Assembly: GCF_022763345.1 (NCBI RefSeq)
Contig: NZ_JALEGS010000024.1
Location: 62,001-126,000, forward strand
Direction: 5' to 3'
Source: Phaeodactylibacter sp.
GTDB taxonomy: Bacteria > Bacteroidota > Bacteroidia > Chitinophagales > Saprospiraceae
DNA length: 64,000 nucleotides
A model generated the notes under the pieces. The model was not told where the DNA came from and did no database searches. It saw only the letters and a list, made by a program, of their open reading frames with translations. Every line of letters begins with the position of its first letter. Within the stretch, counting starts at the first letter, position 1. The position numbers and the translations under genes are program-made. Below, piece by piece: positions 43,163 through 52,253 of the stretch.

Positions 43163-44344
43163 CTAATGCGGCCAAAGCTCAATCCGGTCATCGTGCAAAC
43201 GCACATCCATTTCTTTTGCCGTAGCCAGCCACTCGGTGAAGTAGGCACCAAGCATCTCCTTGCGCCATCCATCGCCTATGGCTTCCCGGGCCGTTTCTTC
43301 TCCGCTCCGAATGGACTTCAGAATCTGACGGGGCACTACCATATTGATGGAAATCTCCTCCTGAATGCAGCGGTACTTGATTACGTGGTAGAGCAGCTCC
43401 ATGAGGACATCTTCTTCCGGAGAAGTATCAGATTCATATGGCAGGCGCTTCAGGATATCCAGCTCATCGGGAGTAGCTTCCATTTTGTATAGCCTTTCAA
43501 ACTCATCTCCATACTTTTTGGCCAGTTTATCCGGAATACGACGGTTTTGCTTTAGGGCATTGGCACCGGAGGCAATGCCGCGCACGATGTGACTGATGTA
43601 TTTGGAAGGCAGCACCATCTCCTTGGAATGATCACGCCGCTCAGCCGTGGCATTGCGCCAGGCAAAAAGCCGGAGCAGGAATACCCGGTCTTTCTTTTTC
43701 AGGCTGCGCATGATGTTGCTGTTCAGTGCATCATGGTGAGGGTCCTTGTAGTAGTAGGCTTCTTTTTCCAGGTGGGCAAACTCTTCAGCCGCCCAGTGTG
43801 TGCGGCCCCGTTTTTCCAGCTTGCGCTTCAGGGCCTCGTGCAGCTCTGGCAACGGAATGACGTCGTCCAGGGCATACTTCAGGGCTTTCGAATCGAAAGG
43901 GCGCTTTTCCCAGTCAGCCACTGCGTACCCCTTCTTTAGGTGCTGACCGGTTTCTCCTTCCACCAGTTTGCGAAAGGAAGTGGGATAATTGTACCCGGCA
44001 AACCCGGCAGCAATTTGGGTATCGAAAACATTCTTTGGCAATGTGCCATACAGATTGTAAAGGAGCCGGTAATCATTGTCACCAGCATGGGTGATTTTCT
44101 CAATCCTTTCATCTTGAATAAGCATGAGGAAAGGCCCCAGGTCATCCTTCAGCTTAATGGAGTCGATCAGGTAGAGCCCTGCATCAGAAATGGTCTGAAT
44201 CAGGCAGAGCGTGGTCCGAAAGCGCTTTTCGCCTACGAATTCAGTATCGAAGCCCATCCATTTTAGGTCCCGGTGGGCCTGATAAAAGTCTTCCAGTGCC
44301 TCAGGGGTTTCAATCAGTGTGTACGGTGGTAGTCTGTGCGACAT
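43163..44344 (-). CDS. rnd: Ribonuclease D
   Basis: A DEDDy 3'-5' exonuclease for tRNA and other stable RNA 3'-end processing. Exo I has D33 and E35 (GFDTEF), Exo II has D91 in HAGDNDYRLL, and Exo III has Y157-x3-D161 (YALDDV). An HRDC-like helical region covers ~210-300 (FLLRLFAWRNATAERRDHSKEMVLPSKYI). At 393 residues the length fits the family. The start at 44344 is the only sensible ATG. A hairpin and a TAnnTTTG match lie just upstream, between it and the carboxylase stop. Confidence 0.9.
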   Translation of the reverse strand: MSHRLPPYTLIETPEALEDFYQAHRDLKWMGFDTEFVGEKRFRTTLCLIQTISDAGLYLIDSIKLKDDLGPFLMLIQDERIEKITHAGDNDYRLLYNLYGTLPKNVFDTQIAAGFAGYNYPTSFRKLVEGETGQHLKKGYAVADWEKRPFDSKALKYALDDVIPLPELHEALKRKLEKRGRTHWAAEEFAHLEKEAYYYKDPHHDALNSNIMRSLKKKDRVFLLRLFAWRNATAERRDHSKEMVLPSKYISHIVRGIASGANALKQNRRIPDKLAKKYGDEFERLYKMEATPDELDILKRLPYESDTSPEEDVLMELLYHVIKYRCIQEEISINMVVPRQILKSIRSGEETAREAIGDGWRKEMLGAYFTEWLATAKEMDVRLHDDRIELWPH

Positions 44345-44383
44345 CTTGTAGTGCTAAATAACAAATAGTGGTTGCTATATCAA

Positions 44384-44417
44384 AACTGCCGGGAGGACTT
44401 GTAGCCGCCCGGCAGTT
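44384..44417 (-). terminator. Strong hairpin after the carboxylase gene (terminator or rnd leader)
   Basis: A 10-bp perfect stem (AACTGCCGGG/CCCGGCAGTT) is extended by two more pairs after one mismatch, with an eight-base loop. On the minus strand TTTTGAT follows. It lies 33 bp after the carboxylase stop, so terminator is the best reading. However, a TAnnTTTG match (TACATTTG, 44420-44427) directly upstream would place it at the start of the rnd transcript. Confidence 0.65.
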
Positions 44418-44419
44418 AG

Positions 44420-44427
44420 CAAATGTA
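44420..44427 (-). promoter_or_regulatory. Candidate -7 box (TACATTTG) for rnd
   Basis: An exact TAnnTTTG on the minus strand 76 bp upstream of the rnd start and next to the hairpin at 44384-44417. No -33 element was confirmed. Confidence 0.3.
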
Positions 44428-44449
44428 TCAAAAAGTTCTTACAGCTGGC

Positions 44450-45991
44450 TTAAAGCGGGATATTACCGTGCTTCTTAGCAGGTAGTTTGGCCACTTTATT
44501 CTCCAGCATCGTAAAGGCTTTAATCAGTTTGCGGCGGGTGTAGATCGGGTCAATGACCTCATCGATAAACCCGCGGCTTGCTGCCCGGTAGGGGTGGGCA
44601 AACTTTTCCTGATACTCTTTTTCTTTTTCCAGCAGCATGGCTTCCGGATCTTCTGCTTCCATGATTTCCCGGCGGAAGATGATCTCAGAGGCACCTTTTG
44701 CCCCCATCACAGCGATCTCAGAGGACGGCCAGGCGAAGTTCATATCCGCACCGATGTGCTTGGAGTTCATTACGTCGTAGGCACCACCATAGGCCTTGCG
44801 GGTAATCAGAGTCACCCGTGGCACAGTAGCCTCGCTAAAGGCATACAGCAACTTCGCGCCATTGACAATAATGCCATTCCATTCCTGATCGGTACCCGGC
44901 AGGAAGCCCGGTACATCCACCAGTACAAGGAGTGGGATATTGAAGCAATCGCAGGTACGCACGAAGCGGGCGCCTTTCTTTGAGCTTTCCACGTCAAGCA
45001 CGCCTGCCAGGCTCATCGGCTGATTGCCGACCACACCTATGCTATGCCCACCAACGCGAGCGTAGCCCACCACGATATTGTCTGCGTAGTTGGGGTGAAT
45101 TTCCATGAAGCTGCCTTCGTCCACCACACCTTTCACGACATCGCGGATATCATAGGGCTGATTCGTATTTTCCGGTACGATTTCCCGTAGCTGAGGCCTA
45201 AGTTCATCGCCAAGTTCATAAGGCAGTTTTGCCGGCTTGTCTTCACAGTTTTGAGGCATGTAGCTCAACAACCGCTTAATCTTTGCGATACAGTCAATGT
45301 CGTTAGCCGCAGTCAGGTGTGTAACGCCGGATTTGGTGGAGTGAGCAGAGGCACCGCCCAGCTCTTCAGCCGTTACTTCTTCGTTGGTTACCGTCTTGAC
45401 CACGTTTGGCCCGGTCACGAACATATAGGAGGTGTTTTCCACCATGATCGTAAAGTCGGTCATGGCCGGAGAGTACACAGCACCACCGGCACATGGCCCC
45501 ATGATAGCGGAAATCTGAGGTACCACACCGGAAGCCATCACGTTGCGGTAGAAAATGTCGGCATAGCCGCCCAGCGAGCGCACGCCTTCCTGAATACGGG
45601 CACCACCCGAATCGTTCAGTCCAATGACGGGCGCGCCATTCTTCATGGCCATATCCATGATCTTGCAAATCTTCTCGGCGTGGGTCTCAGAGAGCGAACC
45701 TCCAAAAACGGTAAAGTCCTGTGAGAACACATAAACCAGGCGGCCGTCGATCGTGCCATAGCCGGTAACGACGCCGTCACCCGGCACCCGCTGCTTGTCC
45801 ATGCCAAAATCCGTGCAACGGTGCTTAACAAAGGCACCAATTTCTTCAAATGAGCCCTCATCCAGGAGAAAATGTACACGCTCCCGGGCGGTGAGTTTGC
45901 CCTTTTCGTGCTGTTTGTCAATGCGCTTTTGCCCTCCGCCTAATTCGGCTTTTGCCAGGCGGTCTTTTAACTCTACGAGTCGGTCTTTCAT
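44450..45991 (-). CDS. Acyl-CoA carboxylase carboxyltransferase (beta) subunit, propionyl-CoA type
   Basis: A 513-residue biotin-dependent carboxyltransferase that moves the carboxyl group from biotin to propionyl- or a similar acyl-CoA (or the reverse, in methylmalonyl-CoA decarboxylase). Typical blocks are [90 protein letters not shown] and the C-terminal HGNIPL. The biotin carboxylase and carrier subunits are not in the window, so propionyl-CoA carboxylase and decarboxylase cannot be told apart. It begins 13 bp after the methyltransferase stop and is probably translated from the same message. Confidence 0.92.
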   Translation of the reverse strand: MKDRLVELKDRLAKAELGGGQKRIDKQHEKGKLTARERVHFLLDEGSFEEIGAFVKHRCTDFGMDKQRVPGDGVVTGYGTIDGRLVYVFSQDFTVFGGSLSETHAEKICKIMDMAMKNGAPVIGLNDSGGARIQEGVRSLGGYADIFYRNVMASGVVPQISAIMGPCAGGAVYSPAMTDFTIMVENTSYMFVTGPNVVKTVTNEEVTAEELGGASAHSTKSGVTHLTAANDIDCIAKIKRLLSYMPQNCEDKPAKLPYELGDELRPQLREIVPENTNQPYDIRDVVKGVVDEGSFMEIHPNYADNIVVGYARVGGHSIGVVGNQPMSLAGVLDVESSKKGARFVRTCDCFNIPLLVLVDVPGFLPGTDQEWNGIIVNGAKLLYAFSEATVPRVTLITRKAYGGAYDVMNSKHIGADMNFAWPSSEIAVMGAKGASEIIFRREIMEAEDPEAMLLEKEKEYQEKFAHPYRAASRGFIDEVIDPIYTRRKLIKAFTMLENKVAKLPAKKHGNIPL

Positions 45992-46004
45992 ATTCGTAAT
46001 AGGT

Positions 46005-46802
46005 TTACTTTTTTATGATAAAGCCTTTGCCGACAGAGTGTGCAGCACTGCGGAAAAGGGCATGGTCAATGGTGATAATCAAGTCTGTCAGCTTGGTTAG
46101 GAAAGGCTCCCGGGTGGAAGGCCGGAGTGCCATCCCTTTGTCGGGCTGCCGTTGGAGGTTGGTAGCGTTGGCCTTGAAGATGCGCTGAACGATGCCCGTC
46201 CAGTACATTTCAAGCAGCCCGATGATGTATCCACTTAGGTTTTGTTCAATCATTATGCTCAGCCGGTGGCGGTCTGACCATTGACGAAATTCCGTTTTTG
46301 AAACGAGGTACTCATGCCCAAAGGCATAGGCGCCCTGTGGAATCCGTTTTTTACTGAACCAGCTCAGCACCCGGTTGATCGGGTCGTAAGTTAGGGGAAA
46401 ATCCAGAGATGGAAAAGTAATTAGCGCAATACCGTTGGGTTTTAATACTCTTTGTACTTCTTCGATCATCCTTTCCGGCTTGCCCACGTGCTCAATCACA
46501 TCTACGGAAGTGATCAAGTCAAAATGGTTGTCCGGAAAGCTCAGGTTCAGAGCGTCTTCCACCCGGTAAGTCACGTTCTTCAGCCCCGCATTGAGCTGAC
46601 GGGCATAGGCAATGTCCTGCTCGTTGATGTCGCAGGAAATCAGCTCCTCGCAGTATTGACTGATCATTGGATCGTAATCGCCTTCTCCGGTGCCCAGGTT
46701 AAGGGCTTTTTCAAAACGGCGGTCCTGCGACAGTCTTTTGAGATTGCGCCGAACGAAGAGGTAGCGGTTGCGGTAGGTCGGGAAGAGTAGTTTATAGTTC
46801 AT
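46005..46802 (-). CDS. Class I SAM-dependent methyltransferase
   Basis: A 265-residue protein with a Methyltransf_11-type Rossmann domain: motif [10 protein letters not shown] (~36-44), acidic end of strand 2 ISCDINEQD, motif [25 protein letters not shown] and post-motif [13 protein letters not shown]. The C-terminal 110 residues have a hydrophobic stretch ([16 protein letters not shown]) that could touch membrane. Substrate is unknown; similar proteins often act on lipids or glycans. A -7 box (TAATTTTG) precedes it and the carboxylase gene follows 13 bp later. Confidence 0.85.
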   Translation of the reverse strand: MNYKLLFPTYRNRYLFVRRNLKRLSQDRRFEKALNLGTGEGDYDPMISQYCEELISCDINEQDIAYARQLNAGLKNVTYRVEDALNLSFPDNHFDLITSVDVIEHVGKPERMIEEVQRVLKPNGIALITFPSLDFPLTYDPINRVLSWFSKKRIPQGAYAFGHEYLVSKTEFRQWSDRHRLSIMIEQNLSGYIIGLLEMYWTGIVQRIFKANATNLQRQPDKGMALRPSTREPFLTKLTDLIITIDHALFRSAAHSVGKGFIIKK

Positions 46803-46831
46803 TGCCGTATTTACATCAGGTTGAAAAGCCG

Positions 46832-46839
46832 CAAAATTA
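46832..46839 (-). promoter_or_regulatory. Candidate -7 box (TAATTTTG) for the methyltransferase-carboxylase pair
   Basis: An exact TAnnTTTG 30 bp upstream of the methyltransferase ATG and after the stop of the upstream gene. It predicts a leader of about 23 bases. No clear -33 element. Confidence 0.45.
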
Positions 46840-46844
46840 GTATT

Positions 46845-49046
46845 TTATAACTTTTGTGCTGCTTCCAGGTAGCGCTGCGCATTTTGGTTGTCTCCTAATG
46901 CTTGCAAAGCCTGAGCAGCCAGCTGATAGCCGGCCCGGAACCTTGGATTGGCTTCTATGGCTTTTTGTGCATTCTCATAAGCTTCCCGGTAACGTTGCTG
47001 TTGCTGATGGATAAGCCCCATGTAGTAGTAAGCTGCAAAATATTCATCGTTGACGCGGGTGGCATAATCGAAAGTCTGCAACGCTTCAGATGCCCGCCCG
47101 GTATTGAGGTAAGCCAATCCCTGATACAGGATAGCGGATTCTACATCGGGTGCGACTTCCAGGGCTTTTTGAGCTGCATTCAGCGCTTCATTGTACTGTT
47201 GGGTATTGATGTATGCATTAGACAAACCAATCCAGGCAATCTCATTGTCGGGGTGGTTTTGTACCTCTGCCGTAAATTGGCGGATCGCTTCCTGCCAATT
47301 GCTTTGCTTGATCGCCTGTTGGCCATTGTAGGCCGCTAGGGTTTCGTTTTTCTCAATCGTGGCAATGGGTACGCCGTTGACCGTCACGGTATGCACGGAC
47401 TTGCTCGTCGGCCAGTTCCCCGACCGCAGATGAGCGCCCCGGATAAAGCGGGAAGGGAAAATAGCGTAGTCCCAGGGCTCATCGTAGCGGGAACTAAAGC
47501 GCACATACTCCATCTTCACTTTGCCGTTGAACTGCTCGCGGGTCTGACGGCTGGCCGGATAGTAAAATGTAGTAGCCAGCCGAATGGTATCCTGCATATG
47601 CTCACTCAGAATACCTTCGTCTTCCATCCAGTCGATCGCCTGCTTAACGCTAATGCCCCAATAGTCTGTTTCATAGGTACCAAAAGCGCCTTTCAGCCCA
47701 CCACCAATAGGGTTAAAGTACACATAGGACAAGTGTGGATTGCGAATAATAAACTGGGTCGACTCAACCGCCATTAGCCCAAGAATACCATACAGACCAT
47801 AAAGCATAGGCTTCTTATTGGCAAACAAATCCTCCAGGCTAATCCAAAACAGGGCCGCTACTGCGATCATGCTCGGGTAAATGAACATAAGGTGCCGCCA
47901 GCCATCGTGCAGAATAGAGTCTTTGTAAATGATATAGGCGACCGGGAAAACAGTAGCAAAATAAGCCAGCAAAACAGCCGTTTTATCGTACTTGCTGAGC
48001 AATCGGGGCAGCAGGAACAAACTGCCCAGGAAGCCCACCAGCACATAGAGCGGAATCGTTTTCACAATCCAAACCAGCGGATAAGACCAGGCGGTATCAT
48101 CAGACATTACGTTCTCCCCTTCGAACAACAACCGGATCTTCACACCAAGTTGGGCGAACTCCGTCAATGCAGCTAATGGGTGCCCAATTGGGTCCACCAG
48201 TGCCGCCGGCCAAAACAAGACAGCTACGATGTACCCCACTACCGCAGCGCCGAGGCACCAGGCCAGGTACTGCCCAACGAGTTTGGTCTGTGTGGTCAGG
48301 CCTTTCACACCATATTTAAACAGAAAATCCAGCCCGGCAAAAAGCCCGAGGTAGGCAATCAGCAAAAGCCCGCCCGCCCGGGTAGCCAGTGCCAGCCCTA
48401 TGCCGAGAGCAAGCCCCAGCACGTTGCGCCAGTCCGGCTTGGGCAGCGTACGGAATACCCGCACCATATAGTAGAGCGAAACGGCAAAGCCAGCTGCAAA
48501 CGGTATATCTTTAGGATTCATCATGCTATGCCCCAGAAAACGGGGCGACAGGAACAACATCCAAATAGCCAGCACAGCGGCCCGCCACCCGGCGATCTGC
48601 CGGACAAACAGCCCTACGAATAATACCGCCAGCATGCCCATAAGCGCATTGAACAGATGCCGCACCTGATGGTAGCCTGTGTCAAACTCATCAAATCCAA
48701 GAGCAGCGTTGATCAGTCCGGTGGTCAGGTCAAAAAAGCCGCCGTAGTAGTGCATGTTTCCCTTCTCGATGTATAGCGCTGCCGTATCCGCACCAAAGGA
48801 AGTATAGTAATCCACCAGCTTTTCAGAGTAGTCCACCTGGTACTCATCGTCCCCGTTGATACCGGTACCTAACGACAACAAACCAGCCAGCAGGACCATA
48901 CCAATAATTGAAAACTGAAATATCTTCTTCAGCAATGGGTCCTGGGGGCGCTCAGGCGGCGTGATCGCAGAAGCCTTTGGCGGTGCAGCTGGCACACTCT
49001 TGGCTGTGGCAGCGCTCTTCTTTGTACCCTGTTTTTTCTTGCTCAT
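46845..49046 (-). CDS. Polytopic membrane glycosyltransferase-like protein with C-terminal TPR repeats
   Basis: A 733-residue protein. Residues 1-35 are a Lys/Ala/Pro-rich cytoplasmic tail. About 10-12 membrane helices fill ~42-450, with a large first periplasmic loop holding an acidic motif (GINGDDEYQVDY) as in GT-C/PMT-type enzymes and a conserved HSMMNPKDIPFAAGF loop. A soluble part follows, then four to five TPRs at ~569-733 (EAIRQFTAEVQNHPDNEIAWIGLSNAYINTQQYNEAL and related units). GT-C enzymes move sugars from lipid-linked donors. The acceptor is unknown. It is divergent from the aminotransferase gene across 183 bp. Glycosyltransferase activity is inferred from topology and the loop acid. 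Confidence 0.72.
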   Translation of the reverse strand: MSKKKQGTKKSAATAKSVPAAPPKASAITPPERPQDPLLKKIFQFSIIGMVLLAGLLSLGTGINGDDEYQVDYSEKLVDYYTSFGADTAALYIEKGNMHYYGGFFDLTTGLINAALGFDEFDTGYHQVRHLFNALMGMLAVLFVGLFVRQIAGWRAAVLAIWMLFLSPRFLGHSMMNPKDIPFAAGFAVSLYYMVRVFRTLPKPDWRNVLGLALGIGLALATRAGGLLLIAYLGLFAGLDFLFKYGVKGLTTQTKLVGQYLAWCLGAAVVGYIVAVLFWPAALVDPIGHPLAALTEFAQLGVKIRLLFEGENVMSDDTAWSYPLVWIVKTIPLYVLVGFLGSLFLLPRLLSKYDKTAVLLAYFATVFPVAYIIYKDSILHDGWRHLMFIYPSMIAVAALFWISLEDLFANKKPMLYGLYGILGLMAVESTQFIIRNPHLSYVYFNPIGGGLKGAFGTYETDYWGISVKQAIDWMEDEGILSEHMQDTIRLATTFYYPASRQTREQFNGKVKMEYVRFSSRYDEPWDYAIFPSRFIRGAHLRSGNWPTSKSVHTVTVNGVPIATIEKNETLAAYNGQQAIKQSNWQEAIRQFTAEVQNHPDNEIAWIGLSNAYINTQQYNEALNAAQKALEVAPDVESAILYQGLAYLNTGRASEALQTFDYATRVNDEYFAAYYYMGLIHQQQQRYREAYENAQKAIEANPRFRAGYQLAAQALQALGDNQNAQRYLEAAQKL

Positions 49047-49177
49047 GAATCGCGTTCGTATTTGGACCGAAGATAGAAAAAAATGGACATTTGGCTATCC
49101 CAGGCTCTTTTTGTAACAAATTTTGCCCCCTCAGCTCTAATCCCTTCAAAAAAAGTGGAATGGATTGGTAAAATATC

Positions 49178-49185
49178 TAATTTTG
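49178..49185 (+). promoter_or_regulatory. Candidate -7 box (TAATTTTG) for the aminotransferase gene
   Basis: An exact TAnnTTTG 44 bp upstream of the ATG, the same sequence as before the methyltransferase gene. It predicts a leader of about 38 bases. Confidence 0.45.
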
Positions 49186-49229
49186 CAGCCGTCATTTTTC
49201 GATTTTATTAATGCAAAAACAACAAGCAA

Positions 49230-50438
49230 ATGGCATTGGCAGCAAAGACGCACCTCGCTCAGCGCATTCTGGAAATGGAAGAGTCCGCCACCATTAAAAT
49301 GGCACAGATGGCCCGCGACCTGGCCGCAGAAGGGCACGAGGTCATCAGCCTCAGCCTCGGCGAGCCCGATTTTGACACCCCTGACCACATCAAGGAAGCC
49401 GCTAAAAAAGCGCTCGATGATGGTTACACCAAATACACGCCGGTCCCTGGCCTGGTGGAGTTGCGCAAAGCCATTCAGACGAAGTTCAAGCGCGACAACG
49501 GGCTGGAATTTGACCTGAGCCAGATCGTGGTTTCCAACGGTGCTAAGCAGTCTATTGCCAACATTTGTATGTCCCTGCTGGACGAAGGCGATGAGGTGGC
49601 CATCCTTGCCCCTTACTGGGTTTCCTACTCTGAGATCGTCAAAGTGGCAGGCGGCGTGCCCGTGCTGGTAAGCGCCGGTATCGAACAGGATTACAAAGTG
49701 ACTGCAGATCAGGTGCGGGAGGCTCTCACAGAACGTACACGTATCCTGCTGTTCTCTTCTCCTTGCAACCCAACCGGTTCTGTCTACACCAAACCAGAAC
49801 TACAGGCTATTGCTGATGTCATTGCCGAGCGGGATGATATTTACATCGTCTCTGATGAAATCTATGAATACATCAACTTCACCGATGAGCACGTCAGTAT
49901 CGGCTCTTTCGAAAACGTAAAAGACCGCACCGTTACCGTCAATGGCTTTTCCAAAGGATTTGCCATGACCGGTTGGCGCCTGGGCTACATCGGTGCCCCA
50001 CAGTGGATTGCCAGTGCCTGCGCTAAAATACAGGGGCAGTTCACCTCTGGTGCAACCGCTTTTGGACAAATGGCAGGTGCTCATGCCCTGACTTCTGATA
50101 TGACGCCCACCCAAGAGATGAAAGCCGCTTTCCTGAAGCGCCGGGATATGATGATCGAGGAACTGAGCAAGATATCCGGCATGAAAGTCAATAAGCCGCA
50201 GGGCGCTTTCTACATCTTCCCGGACATCAGTGCCTACTTTGGGAAAAAAGCAGGCGACTTTGCCATCAATACTGCAGATGACTTCTGCGAATACCTGTTG
50301 AAGGAAGCCCACGTTGCCGTGGTCACCGGTTCTGCCTTTGGCGCACCTGAATGTTTCCGTATTTCCTACGCTGCCAGTGAAGCCGAACTGCGGGAAGCAG
50401 TGAAGCGGATTGCGGCGGCGGTGGAGCGTTTGGGGTAA
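49230..50438 (+). CDS. Pyridoxal-phosphate aspartate aminotransferase (class I/II, subgroup Ib)
   Basis: A 402-residue transaminase that interconverts aspartate/2-oxoglutarate and oxaloacetate/glutamate. PLP-binding residues are visible: N180 in SSPCNPTG, D209 and Y212 in IVSDEIYEY, and Schiff-base K242 in NGFSKGFAMTGWRLGY. A substrate Arg is likely in CFRISYA. The N-terminal LSLGEPDFDTPDHIKEAA block is typical of the bacterial/thermophilic Ib type. Other aminotransferases such as prephenate transaminases share this form, so substrate is less sure than family. It is transcribed alone and ends before a double hairpin shared with the convergent gene. Confidence 0.9.
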   Translation: MALAAKTHLAQRILEMEESATIKMAQMARDLAAEGHEVISLSLGEPDFDTPDHIKEAAKKALDDGYTKYTPVPGLVELRKAIQTKFKRDNGLEFDLSQIVVSNGAKQSIANICMSLLDEGDEVAILAPYWVSYSEIVKVAGGVPVLVSAGIEQDYKVTADQVREALTERTRILLFSSPCNPTGSVYTKPELQAIADVIAERDDIYIVSDEIYEYINFTDEHVSIGSFENVKDRTVTVNGFSKGFAMTGWRLGYIGAPQWIASACAKIQGQFTSGATAFGQMAGAHALTSDMTPTQEMKAAFLKRRDMMIEELSKISGMKVNKPQGAFYIFPDISAYFGKKAGDFAINTADDFCEYLLKEAHVAVVTGSAFGAPECFRISYAASEAELREAVKRIAAAVERLG

Positions 50439-50454
50439 ATCCTATGCATCACAG

Positions 50455-50526
50455 AACACCCGGCGAAGGGAGTGCGCCAGGTGTTAACAAACAGGACGCC
50501 CGGCGCACTCCCTTCGCCGGGCGTCC
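50455..50526. terminator. Double hairpin with mutually complementary loops between convergent genes
   Basis: Hairpin 1 (50455-50485) has arms AACACC-x-GGCG and CGCC-x-GGTGTT around the loop AAGGGAGTG. Hairpin 2 (50494-50526) has a perfect 12-bp stem (GGACGCCCGGCG/CGCCGGGCGTCC) around the loop CACTCCCTT. The two 9-base loops are exact reverse complements. As a result positions 50459-50478 and 50502-50521 also form a 20-bp perfect inverted repeat. It lies between the aminotransferase stop (50438) and the GH26-like stop (50571). Plus-strand CTTGTTTGG follows. It may terminate both genes, or be a pair of inverted REP-like units. Confidence 0.75.
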
Positions 50527-50570
50527 TTGTTTGGCCCATTTACCAAATGTCAGCTCAGAGCGATGATCAT

Positions 50571-52241
50571 CTACTCCCCCAGCGTTGCAATAAACGCTTC
50601 AAAGGTCTCGGCCTCCACACTCCAGTCCGGAGCGGGGATGCCTTCCCCCCATACATCCGGATTATCATAGAGGTTGAAGTAGCAGGCCCCATAGATCTCT
50701 GCTTTCTGTGGCCGCAGCACCTCTGCCGCTTCCCGGAGCCAGAAAGCCTGAAAATCTTCCGGCCCTTTCACCCCAAACTCAGTGATAAACAGGGGTTTTC
50801 CGGAAAGCGCTACCCGGTGCCGTTTACGCTTAAAAATCCGCTCAAAGCTCTCCTGTTGCTCATGGTCCGTTATATTCTTGTCCGGTAGCCCGTAGATGGC
50901 AATACTGACGTAGTCCACCACATCGTCCCCAGGATAAAACTCCATACTGCCCCGGTCGCCCGCCGGTCCCCAAACCCGTTTGATATTTGCCGGTAAGGTA
51001 TCCGGAAAATTCATAAAGTAGCGGTAGGCCATGATGTATTCGATGGGGTCCTGACTTTGCCAGGGATAACGCTCAATCGGAATTTCCATTTCATGAGCGA
51101 AGCGCAGGTAAATGGTCTGATCTGCCTGCGCCAGGATTTCGTAAAGGTCCCGGATGTAGGTGTCATACTGCCCATGCTGCATTTTGGACAGCACCTGACG
51201 GTCGTGATTGGCTTCTGCATCTTTGAAGGGCTCGGCGGTGACAATCACTTCGTGCCCCCGGTCCAAGGCATCCTGAAGGTCCTTCCTAAATGGCCCCTGT
51301 TCCAGATCTGCCCAGTTGACAAATAAATGCTCTACTGTTACGCCATCAAGCCCGGTCAGCCGGTCTTTAGGGTCATAAACGCCTATCCGGAAATTGCTTT
51401 TTTCCTCCTCATTGATGGCTTCCATCCCGAGAGGGATATCCGCAAGCGGCGCTTGTGCCTGAACAGCCGCCTCAAGCCCTTCCTGAATCTCCGTTGCCTG
51501 TACATCCTCTACAGCAAATACCGCAATAGGCTTATCAAAAAAACGCAGGCGATGGACTTCACGGTACAGCTCCTCGCCCGGAGAGGTATAAGGCGGATAG
51601 GGCTTCGGTGGTGCCTCTGAATCATGCGCTACATCCACACTGATGACATCTACCACGTCAGCACCGGGCCAGTATTCCTCCAGCCCAGGATATCCCGCCG
51701 GGCCCCAAATGAACTTTAGGTCCGGATTGACGGCTCGGGCAGTGGTTACAAAATGCCGGTAGGCATCTGTATAAAGCTTGTGGTACTTCAGCTGCCAGGG
51801 GTAATCTTGCGCATCCACTTCCATGGCCTCTCCCCAGCGTAGGTAAACCGGCGCGCGGTGGGCTTTCAGGCGTCCTGCAAGCTGCTTAACCCGTTGGTCG
51901 TAATCCCCTCTTAGGGTTGCATTCAGGTTGGCGCCATAGCTGTCGGCCAATCCGGGTTCCGCTAATGCATGAATGGTTAGAACCAAGGGCTCAGATTGAT
52001 CAATCAGATTATAAAAATCATCCAACTCCGCCTGATTCGGGGAGGCATTCCACCATTGGAGCAGGTAGCTCTGTGCACCTATCAGAGCGGAGTGATCATC
52101 GGCGCCGGCAACCGTCACAACCTCCCGGAGCAAGGGCTTTGGCCCGGCGTTTGCAGAACGGTCAAAGAAAATTCGGTAAAGGAAGAAAGCGAATAGTACG
52201 GCCACGCTTAACAGGAAGAGGGCTTTTAGGTTTCTGTGCAT
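50571..52241 (-). CDS. Membrane-anchored tandem GH26-like protein (first domain dead, second intact)
   Basis: An N-terminal signal anchor (residues 5-25) precedes two related domains, ~40-270 and ~285-556. Both have a YLR...YPWQ block and a WGPAG...P(G)xDVVDxxS block. Domain 2 keeps the glycosidase acids of the GH26 (beta-mannanase-like) fold: E384 in LRFAHEME as acid/base and E488 in LFITEFG as nucleophile. In domain 1 the matching positions are A139 and A243, so it should not be catalytic and may bind substrate. The start lies 12 bp after the helicase stop on the same strand. GH26-like domains act on beta-mannans or related exopolysaccharides. The actual substrate cannot be told. Confidence 0.78.
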   Translation of the reverse strand: MHRNLKALFLLSVAVLFAFFLYRIFFDRSANAGPKPLLREVVTVAGADDHSALIGAQSYLLQWWNASPNQAELDDFYNLIDQSEPLVLTIHALAEPGLADSYGANLNATLRGDYDQRVKQLAGRLKAHRAPVYLRWGEAMEVDAQDYPWQLKYHKLYTDAYRHFVTTARAVNPDLKFIWGPAGYPGLEEYWPGADVVDVISVDVAHDSEAPPKPYPPYTSPGEELYREVHRLRFFDKPIAVFAVEDVQATEIQEGLEAAVQAQAPLADIPLGMEAINEEEKSNFRIGVYDPKDRLTGLDGVTVEHLFVNWADLEQGPFRKDLQDALDRGHEVIVTAEPFKDAEANHDRQVLSKMQHGQYDTYIRDLYEILAQADQTIYLRFAHEMEIPIERYPWQSQDPIEYIMAYRYFMNFPDTLPANIKRVWGPAGDRGSMEFYPGDDVVDYVSIAIYGLPDKNITDHEQQESFERIFKRKRHRVALSGKPLFITEFGVKGPEDFQAFWLREAAEVLRPQKAEIYGACYFNLYDNPDVWGEGIPAPDWSVEAETFEAFIATLGE

Positions 52242-52253
52242 ACTTGACCAAAT

